NCBI RefSeq assembly: GCF_000967495.1 | Contig: NZ_JXXU01000044.1 | Span: 95,765-159,764, forward strand | DNA from: Vibrio neptunius | GTDB lineage: Bacteria > Pseudomonadota > Gammaproteobacteria > Enterobacterales > Vibrionaceae | Length of the DNA: 64,000 nt | Direction: 5' to 3' | Shown here: one piece after another, positions 44,943 to 53,030 of the stretch | How positions within the stretch are numbered: position 1 is the stretch's first letter | How the letters are laid out: every line of letters begins with the position of its first letter | Notes under the pieces: model-generated | The model's input: the letters and a program-made list of their open reading frames with translations, nothing else | Database searches by the model: none | What the model was told of the DNA's origin: nothing | Made by a program: the position numbers and the translations under genes

Positions 44943-45770
44943 ATGGATAAACAAGTCATAGTTGAGATTATCCACCTCTCACCTAACCTTATTAGTAGAT
45001 CACGGCAACAATCACTTGGGAATACGCTTTCTGTGGATGTGTTACATAAAGGATATTGGTTAGGCCAATCAATAAGTTACGTTGATAAAGATACGGTGAG
45101 GGATCTAGAGAGGTATTTTCATCTCCTCGACTACGGCTATGACGTTTCCGTATTGAGTGAGTCCGATATTGATTTCTGTTTTTTTTTCTATGAAGAAAAT
45201 TTTGATTCTCTATTTCTAACCACTGCAAAGCTTTGTCAGAACTTACATAAGCATCTTGTCTTGCTCTATAGAGAACATCTGGACCCAGAAGTTAAGCAAT
45301 TGGAAATCGTGTTTTCAACGCTTGATCTTAATGGAAAATCGGTAAAACCTTGGGCAGAAGAGCTCAGCAAGCAAGTCCACTACCAGTTCAATCAACACAA
45401 AGAGATCTTAGAGATCCATAAACTTCCGGCGATATCTGAGCAAAAGAATATCAGCAAAGACCTAGTCGAAATTCTTAGATACATTGACAAAAACCTTTCA
45501 CGAACTATTCGTGAAGAAGATATTGCAGAATACTGTCATTACTCTGTTACCTATTTCTCTAAATTTTTTCATAAATCGATAGGAGTCAGCTTTAGAGACT
45601 ACCTTACCATAAAAAGAATAAGTCTTGCTAAACAGTTACTTAGTGAGAAAAAGAAAGAGAAGATTTCCTTTATTGCCTTCCAATGTGGGTACAATGATGT
45701 GTCGTATTTCTCTCGTATTTTCAAGAAAAAAACAGGTCTAAGTCCAGCTATCTACCGCCAGCTCCATTAG
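44943..45770 (+). CDS. AraC-family regulator with unusual N-terminal domain
   Basis: A 275-residue protein. The C-terminal 100 residues are a typical AraC domain: IREEDIAEYCHYSVTYFSKF and ISFIAFQCGYNDVSYFSRIF then TGLSPAIYRQ. The N-terminal 165 residues are not a cupin; they alternate strands and helices (YGYDVSVLSESDIDFCFFFY, KHLVLLYREHLDPEVKQLEI) in a way that recalls a receiver-like fold without the phosphate site, which is a guess. It is divergent from the TPR gene with a 30-base gap. Confidence 0.82.
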   Translation: MDKQVIVEIIHLSPNLISRSRQQSLGNTLSVDVLHKGYWLGQSISYVDKDTVRDLERYFHLLDYGYDVSVLSESDIDFCFFFYEENFDSLFLTTAKLCQNLHKHLVLLYREHLDPEVKQLEIVFSTLDLNGKSVKPWAEELSKQVHYQFNQHKEILEIHKLPAISEQKNISKDLVEILRYIDKNLSRTIREEDIAEYCHYSVTYFSKFFHKSIGVSFRDYLTIKRISLAKQLLSEKKKEKISFIAFQCGYNDVSYFSRIFKKKTGLSPAIYRQLH

Positions 45771-45903
45771 TTTTAACGCCACGGTCACAAGTTCCTGTTC
45801 AACTCTTGCCTAATGCTTCCCTCTCTTAACTCCTGCATGCTAAAGTTAACAAGCTGTTAACAATAAAAATATCATAACTTTGCCAATAACATGGAGTTAG
45901 AAA

Positions 45904-47589
45904 ATGATTCAGCCTAACGAGTTAAGCAAAACGACTTGTGCTCTCCCGCCACCAAATGAAATGATCCTTCGCTGGGCAGAGGAACGCCCGAATGAAGTGT
46001 ATCTCAAACAAATCATTGATCGTCAATTTGTCGAATTCACCTATGCAGAGGTCGCTGACAAAGCACTGAAATTGGTTGCCGCACTGCAGGAACTAGGTCT
46101 GCAACCACGAGATAAGATTGCTTTAGTCTCAAAAAACTGCGCAGAATGGTTCATTTGTGATTTAGCGTTGATGCTGGGTGACTTTGTCAGTGTTCCCATC
46201 TTCCCAACAGCCGGAGCAGATACAATTGAATACTGCGTCACCCATAGTGAAAGTAAAGCACTGATTGGCGGTAAACTTGATGATGCTACCGCAACTCAAC
46301 AAGTGCTGGATGCAATGCCAAATCTTATCAGCATCTCGCTCCCTTATGACACTGCCCCTCAATGTCAGCACAACTTTAATAACTTAATCGCTCAATCTCA
46401 GCCGAGTAAAGATCGACCAGAACATTATGATGACAAGCTAATGTCATTGGTTTATACATCAGGTACATCAGGCTTGCCCAAGGGTGCCATGCTGACCTAT
46501 GGTGCTTTCAGTTGGTCAGTACAACAATTGATAAACCATATCGGTATTCAAGAAAATGACCGCCTGTTCTCTTATTTACCGCTGGCTCATATCACTGAAC
46601 GAGTATATATCTTTGGTTCCTCTATCATGGGCGGGGTTACCACTGCATTCCCAGAGTCTCTTGATACTTTCATCGAAGACGTAAAAATGCAGCGCCCAAC
46701 GCTGTTTATCTCTGTACCGCGTCTATGGACTTTGTTCCAACAACGTATTCAGGACAAACTCCCGCAGAAAAAACTCAATATTTTGCTCAAAATTCCTTTT
46801 GTCAATTCACTGATTAAAAAGAAACTCGCAGACGGTCTTGGTCTAGATCAGGCTCGTGTTTTGGGCTGTGGTTCAGCTCCCGTCTCGCCAGCATTACTGA
46901 GTTGGTACCATAGCGTAGGCCTCAATATCACCGAAGCTTGGGGAATGACCGAGTCCTTTGCTTACAGTACCCTCAATTATCCATTCAGAGCGGATAAAAT
47001 TGGCTCAGTCGGTAATGCAGGTCCAGGAATCGAGCTTAAGATCGCGGATGATGAAGAGATCATGGTGCGCGGCAAGGGTCTGTTCTCTGGTTACTACAAA
47101 AATGATATCGCAACTCAAGAATCGTTTGATTCAGAAGGCTGGCTACATACTGGAGATATCGGTTTTATCGACGCAGATGGTTACTTGACCATCCAAGGGC
47201 GTAAAAAGGACACCTTCAAAACAGCCAAAGGTAAGTTTGTTGCCCCTGTGCCTATTGAGAAGAAGCTCTTTGAGTACAGTCGCGTAGAGATGATGTGTCT
47301 CATCGGCCTTGGATTACCCGCGCCTATCCTTTTAGTGGTACCTCACGATTTCCCTAACTTTGATCGCGCTCGCTACGAGAGAACAACGAAGAAAGTCGTC
47401 GAAAGGATGAATGCTGAATTGGAGTCTCACGAGCAGATCAAGGGAGTTCTGATGATCAAAGACCCTTGGAGTATTGAAAATGGCATCCTCACTCCAACTT
47501 TGAAAATCAAACGTCATGTCCTTGAGCAGAAATATCATGATGTAGGCCACAACTGGCCCAAAGGACAACTCGTTGTCTGGGAAGAGTAA
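45904..47589 (+). CDS. AMP-binding long-chain acyl-CoA synthetase (FadD-like)
   Basis: A 561-residue ANL-superfamily enzyme that activates an acid with ATP and usually CoA. The P-loop-like motif is YTSGTSGLPKGAMLTYGAF near residue 185; the signature AWGMTESFAYS is near 345; the hinge and late motifs are GWLHTGDIGFIDADGYLTIQ and GRKKDTFKTAKGKFVAP near 415-440. It resembles the family of fatty-acid CoA ligases other than classical FadD. ATGGAGTTAG lies just before the start. Own terminator follows. Substrate unknown. Confidence 0.88.
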   Translation: MIQPNELSKTTCALPPPNEMILRWAEERPNEVYLKQIIDRQFVEFTYAEVADKALKLVAALQELGLQPRDKIALVSKNCAEWFICDLALMLGDFVSVPIFPTAGADTIEYCVTHSESKALIGGKLDDATATQQVLDAMPNLISISLPYDTAPQCQHNFNNLIAQSQPSKDRPEHYDDKLMSLVYTSGTSGLPKGAMLTYGAFSWSVQQLINHIGIQENDRLFSYLPLAHITERVYIFGSSIMGGVTTAFPESLDTFIEDVKMQRPTLFISVPRLWTLFQQRIQDKLPQKKLNILLKIPFVNSLIKKKLADGLGLDQARVLGCGSAPVSPALLSWYHSVGLNITEAWGMTESFAYSTLNYPFRADKIGSVGNAGPGIELKIADDEEIMVRGKGLFSGYYKNDIATQESFDSEGWLHTGDIGFIDADGYLTIQGRKKDTFKTAKGKFVAPVPIEKKLFEYSRVEMMCLIGLGLPAPILLVVPHDFPNFDRARYERTTKKVVERMNAELESHEQIKGVLMIKDPWSIENGILTPTLKIKRHVLEQKYHDVGHNWPKGQLVVWEE

Positions 47590-47594
47590 AACAT

Positions 47595-47620
47595 AAGGAG
47601 AGCGAAAGCTCTCCTTTTTT
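47595..47620 (+). terminator. Rho-independent terminator after the acyl-CoA synthetase
   Basis: AAGGAGAGC pairs with GCTCTCCTT around a GAAA tetraloop and is followed by TTTT, then GCTTTTTT. Confidence 0.88.
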
Positions 47621-47682
47621 GCTTTTTTATCATTTGTCATTATGATGCTCAACAAAAAGGGAGCAAATTTAAAGGAATGAAT

Positions 47683-48591
47683 ATGGATGCAAGACTGCAT
47701 CACCTGCCGGGCCTACGTTGTTTTGAGATAGCCGCAAGACTAAACAGTTACAGCAGAGCAGCAGAAGAACTCTTTATCAGCCAAGCGGCTGTCAGCCAAA
47801 AGATACGTCAACTTGAGGACGGATTGGGCTGTAAGCTTTTTGTCCGAGATGGACGGGAAATGCGCCTAACCGAGCAAGGAAAGATTCTCTTTAAGCATGT
47901 CTCTTTAGGTTTTGAAAACATTATCACAGGGTTAAACCAGATCCAAAGTGAGCCAATTGAAGGCCTGCTATGCGTCAACTCAACGCCCTCTTTTGCTTCA
48001 AGGTGGTTACTACCTAGGCTGTGGAAATTTTCCACTCAACACCCTAATATTCCGATTCGCATCCTTACCAGCTGTGACGCGCCAAATTTAAAACAAGGTG
48101 ATGCAGATCTTGCTATCTGGCAAGGAGAACAACTCGATATAGAGAGTAACAAATCCTTCCACAAAGAGTTTTTATTTGAGGAAACGATTTATCCATTTTG
48201 TTCTCCTCATCTTGCCAAGTCGATCAATTTAAAAAAACCAGTTCAGCTTCAAGCATGCTGGTTGATTCATTATGAATCAGGTGGCTACCCTTGGGAGTCA
48301 TGGTTCGCCCAAGCGGGTGTCAGTATGAGCGAGAACTCCGTTCGTTGGATGGAAGTCAGTACTTTTGACCATGCAATGAAAGCCGTGATGTCTGGTCATG
48401 GAGCTTGTCTTGCTTCTGATTCTCTCGCCAGTGATTACGTGGAGCGTGGGCTTTTAGTCAAACCTTTTGATATTGGCATGACACCGGGCATCCAGTTCAA
48501 CCTTTTCTATAGTGACGACTCTCCACGCAAAAAACGTATTCAAGCGTTTGTTAACTGGCTGCAGAATGAAATCAATGAACATCAGAGTTAG
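47683..48591 (+). CDS. LysR-family regulator, GcvA-like (first of two)
   Basis: About 302 residues. ATG 47683 is preferred over 47677 since AAAGGA then lies six bases upstream. The GcvA-type pattern is clear: LPGLRCFEIAARLNSYSRAA, FISQAAVSQKIRQLEDGLG, KLFVRDGREMRLTEQG, and SFASRWLLPRLWKF. The effector domain is a periplasmic-binding-protein fold. Its stop overlaps the stop of a convergent DUF1127 gene. A second GcvA-like gene follows beyond that gene. Confidence 0.88.
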   Translation: MDARLHHLPGLRCFEIAARLNSYSRAAEELFISQAAVSQKIRQLEDGLGCKLFVRDGREMRLTEQGKILFKHVSLGFENIITGLNQIQSEPIEGLLCVNSTPSFASRWLLPRLWKFSTQHPNIPIRILTSCDAPNLKQGDADLAIWQGEQLDIESNKSFHKEFLFEETIYPFCSPHLAKSINLKKPVQLQACWLIHYESGGYPWESWFAQAGVSMSENSVRWMEVSTFDHAMKAVMSGHGACLASDSLASDYVERGLLVKPFDIGMTPGIQFNLFYSDDSPRKKRIQAFVNWLQNEINEHQS

Positions 48592-48794
48592 TCATCCCAA
48601 AATGTCCGACGAGATTCACGTAACGCTTCTTTTTGCTCGACACCTATGTCACGTAGCATACGTTCAGACAGTTGTTCGAGCTGGTGGCGAGTACGATAAT
48701 TTCGTCTCCATCTTCTAATCTTTGTTAAGAATTTCTGTTTTAAAGATAGACGAACTTCAATCGGATACATCAGAGAGTTGGTTGGATTTTCCAT
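48588..48794 (-). CDS. DUF1127 small basic protein
   Basis: A 68-residue protein with the DUF1127 (YjiS-like) core YRTRHQLEQLSERMLRDIGV and the end EALRESRRTFWDD. Such arginine-rich small proteins have been linked to RNA turnover and to metabolic or virulence control in other proteobacteria; the role here is unknown. It lies between two GcvA-like LysR genes, converging on one and diverging from the other, so the second is likely its regulator. AAGGTGAAG is a fair ribosome binding site. Confidence 0.88.
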   Translation of the reverse strand: MENPTNSLMYPIEVRLSLKQKFLTKIRRWRRNYRTRHQLEQLSERMLRDIGVEQKEALRESRRTFWDD

Positions 48795-48892
48795 AACTTC
48801 ACCTTGCGTTTAGTAATAATTGACTTAATAATCGGACAATATTGAATCGCTCTCAAACGATGGAATTTGACCTTTAGTTAAGGAAAACTTAA

Positions 48893-49825
48893 GTGAAAGA
48901 TCGCCTCCCTCCTCTACAAGGACTGTATTACTTTTACACGGCAGCACAGTTGGGCAGTTTTAAAAAAGCGGCTGAACATCTGTTTGTCACTGCCGCTGCA
49001 ATCAGCCAACAAATACGCCAACTAGAAGACTCTCTAGGAGTAGAACTCTTTGTACGCCAGCACCGAAGAGTACTCCTTACTGCAGAAGGGGAAATCCTCT
49101 ATCAACACGCTCGAAAAGGGTTTGAACATATTCAAGATGGCGTTCGACAAATAAATACAGATCCGAATCCTAACCAGCTCTCCATTTCGACATTACCTTC
49201 CTTTGCCCAACACTGGCTTGTGCCGAGGATTGGCCACTTTAGACAGCAAAACCCAGATCTTGAACTGATGATTGAGCCCACCAGCGAGCTGGCTGACTTT
49301 CAAAACTCTAACCTTGATTTGTGCATTCGATATGGGCCTGGTGATTACCCAAACATCACTTCAGAGCTACTTATTGAAGAGTTGCTCTATCCTGTTTGTC
49401 ATCCTATCTACCAAGAGCAACACGGCATATACGAACTCAGCGACCTAACTGGCGCGGACCTAATTGAAGATTATTGGCGTGACCTAGACTGGGGGATTTG
49501 GCTTAACAACGTGGGTCACAAAGCCTCTAAGCCAACACTGAAATACAATGGCTCCCACTTTGTATTAGAAGGTGCTTTAGCCGTTCAAGGCGTCGCACTC
49601 GCCAAGCATACCTTAGCTCAACGTTATATTGATGAAGGGAAGCTAGTCAGAATCGGTAATCTAGCGCAGCGTACCGACTACAACTATTTCTTGTGCGCAC
49701 CACGCGCCTACTTTAAAAGAGAGAAAATCAAACGCTTCTGTGAGTGGATTTTTGCTCAAGCTGAAGAGTGTAAAAAGATCGATCATTTAGGGCTAGAAAT
49801 CATCGATAGTCAAAGCCCGAGGTGA
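48893..49825 (+). CDS. LysR-family regulator, GcvA-like (second of two)
   Basis: A 310-residue LysR protein starting at GTG 48893, with AAGGAAAA upstream. GcvA-type features: LPPLQGLYYFYTAAQLGSF, FVTAAAISQQIRQLEDSLG, ELFVRQHRRVLLTAEGE and LPSFAQHWLVPRIGHF. It is divergent from the DUF1127 gene, with 98 bases between, and is followed eight bases after its stop by a heptamer repeat tract. It is clearly a paralogue of the regulator at 47683-48591. Confidence 0.88.
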   Translation: MKDRLPPLQGLYYFYTAAQLGSFKKAAEHLFVTAAAISQQIRQLEDSLGVELFVRQHRRVLLTAEGEILYQHARKGFEHIQDGVRQINTDPNPNQLSISTLPSFAQHWLVPRIGHFRQQNPDLELMIEPTSELADFQNSNLDLCIRYGPGDYPNITSELLIEELLYPVCHPIYQEQHGIYELSDLTGADLIEDYWRDLDWGIWLNNVGHKASKPTLKYNGSHFVLEGALAVQGVALAKHTLAQRYIDEGKLVRIGNLAQRTDYNYFLCAPRAYFKREKIKRFCEWIFAQAEECKKIDHLGLEIIDSQSPR

Positions 49826-49833
49826 GCCAGAGC

Positions 49834-49915
49834 GGGAATTGGGAATTGGGAATAGGGAATTGGGAATAGGGAATTGGGAATAGGGAATAGGGAATAGGGA
49901 ATAGGGAATAGGGAT
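49834..49915. repeat. Heptanucleotide microsatellite (GGGAATW)n
   Basis: Eleven perfect head-to-tail heptamers, seven GGGAATA and four GGGAATT, followed by a partial GGGAT. The first six units mix the two forms and the last five are all GGGAATA, suggesting recent growth at that end. It begins eight bases after the LysR stop. Confidence 0.97.
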
Positions 49916-49956
49916 GATTTGCGGTGCTGAGGTTTTTTGCGCCAACCCTTTGTTTT

Positions 49957-50059
49957 GTCATCCCCGAGAGCGAGGAACGAGTGAGTTGGGGATCTATTGA
50001 AGCGAATTGGATACTTGATCAAATTCCCTACTCGCTCCTTCGTCACTCTATGGAATGAC
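49957..50059. repeat. Inverted-repeat intergenic element, copy C
   Basis: Starts GTCATCCCCGAGAGCGAGGA and ends CACTCTATGGAATGAC, with TTGGGGATCT and ATTCCCTACTCGCTCC flanking the centre. Its right half shares CTACTCGCTC and TCACTCTATGGAATGAC with copy A. Same family as 14992-15077 and 26522-26614. Confidence 0.7.
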
Positions 50060-50072
50060 CCAATAATTCTCG

Positions 50073-50172
50073 AAGGACGTAGCCCGTTCTAGCTATCCGA
50101 AAGCGCAGCGTTCCAGCTCTCCATAGGACGAAGTCCGTTCCCGTTACCCATAGGGCTTAGCCCGTTCCCATA
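50073..50172. repeat. Four diverged tandem copies of a ~25-base unit
   Basis: Units share the pattern CATAGGRCKWAGYCCGTTCC: AAGGACGTAGCCCGTTC, AAAGCGCAGCGTTCC, CATAGGACGAAGTCCGTTCC and CATAGGGCTTAGCCCGTTCC, at about 24-27 base spacing. Each core is near-palindromic, so each can form a small hairpin. Confidence 0.75.
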
Positions 50173-50179
50173 ACAAAAA

Positions 50180-50207
50180 AAAGCCCCAGTCATTCGACTG
50201 GGGCTTT
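50180..50207 (-). terminator. Rho-independent terminator after the EF-G gene
   Basis: AAAGCCCCAGTC pairs with GACTGGGGCTTT around ATTC; a run of eight T follows on the minus strand. Confidence 0.95.
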
Positions 50208-50234
50208 CAAAGCTATCTAGCGAACTCTTGAGAA

Positions 50235-52322
50235 TTATTTCTTCTCGTTACGCTCTTTAACTTCTGCAATCACTTGCTCAGCAACGTTTGCTGGACATGG
50301 TGCGTATTGACCGAACTCCATTGAGAACTGACCACGACCAGAAGTGATAGTACGTAGGTGACCGATGTAGCCAAACATTTCCGATAGAGGAACGTCTGCT
50401 TTAATACGAACGCCTGTAGTACCAGCTTGTTGGTCTTTAATCATACCACGACGACGGTTAAGGTCACCGATTACGTCACCAACGTTGTCTTCTGGAGTGA
50501 ATACGTCAACTTTCATGATTGGCTCAAGAAGTTGTGCACCCGCTTTTGGCATAGACTGACGGAATGCGCCTTTTGCAGCGATTTCGTAAGCAATAGCTGA
50601 AGAGTCAACTGCGTGGAAGCCACCGTCGAACAGCTCAACTTCTACATCTAGAGTAGGGAAGCCAGCTAGAACACCAGTTTCCATCATAGATGCGAAACCT
50701 TTCTCAACTGCAGGCCAGAATTCTTTAGGTACGTTACCACCAACAACAGTTGAAGAGAACGTGAAACCAGAGTTTGGCTCACCTGGGCGGATACGGTAGT
50801 CGATCTTACCGAACTGACCAGAACCACCAGACTGCTTCTTGTGCGTGTAGCTATCTTCAACAGCTTGAGTGATAGTTTCACGGTAAGCTACCTGTGGAGC
50901 ACCTACTTCTAGCTCTACGCCGTAAGTACGCTTAAGGATATCTACCTTGATGTCTAGGTGAAGTTCACCCATACCTTTCAGGATAGTCTCGCCAGAGTCT
51001 TCATCAGTCTCAACCTGGAATGATGGATCTTCTGCAACCATCTTACCGATCGCGATACCCATTTTCTCTGTAGAGCCTTTGTCTTTCGGAGAAACAGCGA
51101 TCGAGATTACTGGTTCTGGGAAGATCATTGCTTCTAGAGTACATTCATGCTTAGGATCACATAGAGTGTGACCAGTCTGAACGTTCTTCATACCAACGAT
51201 AGCGATGATGTCACCTGCTTGCGCTTCAGTAAGTTCATTACGCTCATCAGCTTGCATCTCACACATACGACCGATACGCTCAGTCTTACCCGTTGCTGAG
51301 TTAAGGATAGTATCACCCTTCTTCAGACGACCAGAGTAGATACGTACGAACGTTAGTGCGCCAAAGCGGTCATCCATGATCTTGAATGCTAGTGCTTTTA
51401 GTGGCTCGTCTGCAGATACAGTCGCTACTTCGCCAGTTGGCTCACCTGTTTCTGGATCGGTTAGAGGCTGAGGGTCAACTTCCGCTGGAGCTGGTAGGTA
51501 ATCTACAACAGCGTCAAGGATAAGTTGCATACCTTTGTTCTTGAACGCAGAACCACAGAACGTTGGGAAGAACGCTAGTTCACGAGTACCTTTACGGATA
51601 CACGCTTTTAGTTGCTCAATAGACGGCTCTTCACCTTCCATGTAAGCTTCCATTAGATAGTCGTCTTGCTCTACAGCAGTTTCAACTAGCTCTTCACGGT
51701 ACTGTTCTACATCATCAACCATGTCAGCTGGGATGTCTTTAACTTCGTAGTTCTCTGGAAGGCCAGTTTCGTCCCAAACGTAAGCTTGACGGTTTAGTAC
51801 GTCTACAACACCAACGAAATCGTCTTCACGACCGATTGGCAGAGTCATTACTAGTGGGTTTGCACCAAGAACGTTTTTCACCTGGTCAACAACGTTGAAG
51901 AAGTCTGCACCCATACGGTCTAGTTTGTTTACGAAGATCAGACGAGCAACTTCTGAATCGTTCGCGTAGCGCCAGTTAGTTTCTGACTGAGGCTCAACAC
52001 CACCAGAACCACAGAATACACCGATACCACCGTCAAGAACTTTAAGCGAACGGTATACTTCTACTGTAAAGTCAACGTGTCCCGGAGTATCGATAACGTT
52101 TAGGCGGTGGCCATTCCACTCACAAGTAACGGCAGCAGACTGGATTGTGATACCACGCTCAGCTTCCTGCTCCATGAAGTCAGTTGTAGACTCACCGTCG
52201 TGTACTTCACCAGTTTTGTGGATTTTACCAGTAAGCTTTAGTATACGCTCAGTGGTGGTAGTTTTACCCGCATCAACGTGCGCGAAAATACCAATGTTTC
52301 TGTACTTTGATAAATCTGCCAT
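50235..52322 (-). CDS. fusA2: Elongation factor G (stand-alone copy, FusA2-like)
   Basis: Translational GTPase for ribosomal translocation. ATG 52322 is used because the product then starts MADLSKYRNIGIFAHVDAGK, with the G1 loop AHVDAGKTTTTE; the frame is open to 52379. G2-G4 are seen in EAERGITIQSAA, DTPGHVDF and VNKLDRMGADF. At 695 residues it has all EF-G domains. It stands alone, away from rpsL, rpsG and tuf, so it is likely the second EF-G of this genome. Strongly biased codons suggest high expression. Confidence 0.9.
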   Translation of the reverse strand: MADLSKYRNIGIFAHVDAGKTTTTERILKLTGKIHKTGEVHDGESTTDFMEQEAERGITIQSAAVTCEWNGHRLNVIDTPGHVDFTVEVYRSLKVLDGGIGVFCGSGGVEPQSETNWRYANDSEVARLIFVNKLDRMGADFFNVVDQVKNVLGANPLVMTLPIGREDDFVGVVDVLNRQAYVWDETGLPENYEVKDIPADMVDDVEQYREELVETAVEQDDYLMEAYMEGEEPSIEQLKACIRKGTRELAFFPTFCGSAFKNKGMQLILDAVVDYLPAPAEVDPQPLTDPETGEPTGEVATVSADEPLKALAFKIMDDRFGALTFVRIYSGRLKKGDTILNSATGKTERIGRMCEMQADERNELTEAQAGDIIAIVGMKNVQTGHTLCDPKHECTLEAMIFPEPVISIAVSPKDKGSTEKMGIAIGKMVAEDPSFQVETDEDSGETILKGMGELHLDIKVDILKRTYGVELEVGAPQVAYRETITQAVEDSYTHKKQSGGSGQFGKIDYRIRPGEPNSGFTFSSTVVGGNVPKEFWPAVEKGFASMMETGVLAGFPTLDVEVELFDGGFHAVDSSAIAYEIAAKGAFRQSMPKAGAQLLEPIMKVDVFTPEDNVGDVIGDLNRRRGMIKDQQAGTTGVRIKADVPLSEMFGYIGHLRTITSGRGQFSMEFGQYAPCPANVAEQVIAEVKERNEKK

Positions 52323-52549
52323 TGTCTTACTCTGTTTATAAGGTATAAATTGCGCGCAGAGTATATCACAATCTGTCAAGACTGATAGCTTTGCGTGCCT
52401 ATGTGAATAAAAAAAACTTTTCTCACCAATACTAGCAGTAAATGGTGAGCCTTCGTGGTCAATTCAACCCGCAGCCCCAACCTTCTTAAGAACAAGAGTG
52501 CTGCTTAACGTATGGTTGCACAGCACATCAGATTAGGACTCGATTTCAA

Positions 52550-52978
52550 TCAAGTGCGTGGGCAAATCTCTGCCTGTGGGAAGAAGAATTCAATCTCACG
52601 AGCGGCCGATTCAGGACTATCTGAACCATGCACAGAGTTGTGACGCATACTCAGCGCGTAGTCAGCACGAATCGTACCACATGCAGCTTCTTCTGGATTC
52701 GTTTTGCCCATTAATTCGCGATAACGAGCAATTGCATTTTCACCTTCAAGAACTTGGACCATGATAGGGCCTGAGGTCATGAATTCTTTTAAAGCAGGGA
52801 AAAAAGGTTTGCCTTCATGCTCAGCATAGAAACCACTCGCTTGCTCTTCGGTTAACTGAACCATTTTCGCTGCAATAATTTGAAGGCCCGCTTTTTCAAT
52901 GCGATGATAAATTTCACCAATCAGGTTACGTTCTACTGCATCAGGCTTGATGATAGAAAAAGTTCTTTCTAGAGCCAT
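52550..52978 (-). CDS. ndk: Nucleoside diphosphate kinase
   Basis: Balances nucleoside triphosphates by phosphate transfer through a histidine. A 142-residue protein starting MALERTFSIIKPDAVERNLIG; the active His is in LSMRHNSVHGSDSPESA near residue 117. AAAGGATACCC precedes the start. It follows pepB by 52 bases on the same strand and may be co-transcribed with it. Confidence 0.97.
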   Translation of the reverse strand: MALERTFSIIKPDAVERNLIGEIYHRIEKAGLQIIAAKMVQLTEEQASGFYAEHEGKPFFPALKEFMTSGPIMVQVLEGENAIARYRELMGKTNPEEAACGTIRADYALSMRHNSVHGSDSPESAAREIEFFFPQAEICPRT

Positions 52979-53030
52979 AGGGTATCCTTTTATTTTCTTT
53001 GTTTTTCAGGAGGTCATTGACCTCTCACAA

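Larger units (their letters stand above)
49826..50234. other. Repeat-rich intergenic region between LysR and EF-G genes
   Basis: A 409-base gap with almost nothing but repeats: a heptamer microsatellite, inverted-repeat element copy C, four diverged copies of a 25-base unit, and the EF-G terminator. No protein gene is credible; a frame reading the heptamers as LFPIPYS repeats is an artefact. Confidence 0.85.

Noticed and set aside
49810..50046. Minus-strand frame of 78 codons with LFPIPYS-like repeats
   Set aside because: It is the translation of the heptamer microsatellite and an inverted-repeat element; three heptamers make seven codons, so a repeat protein appears by chance.
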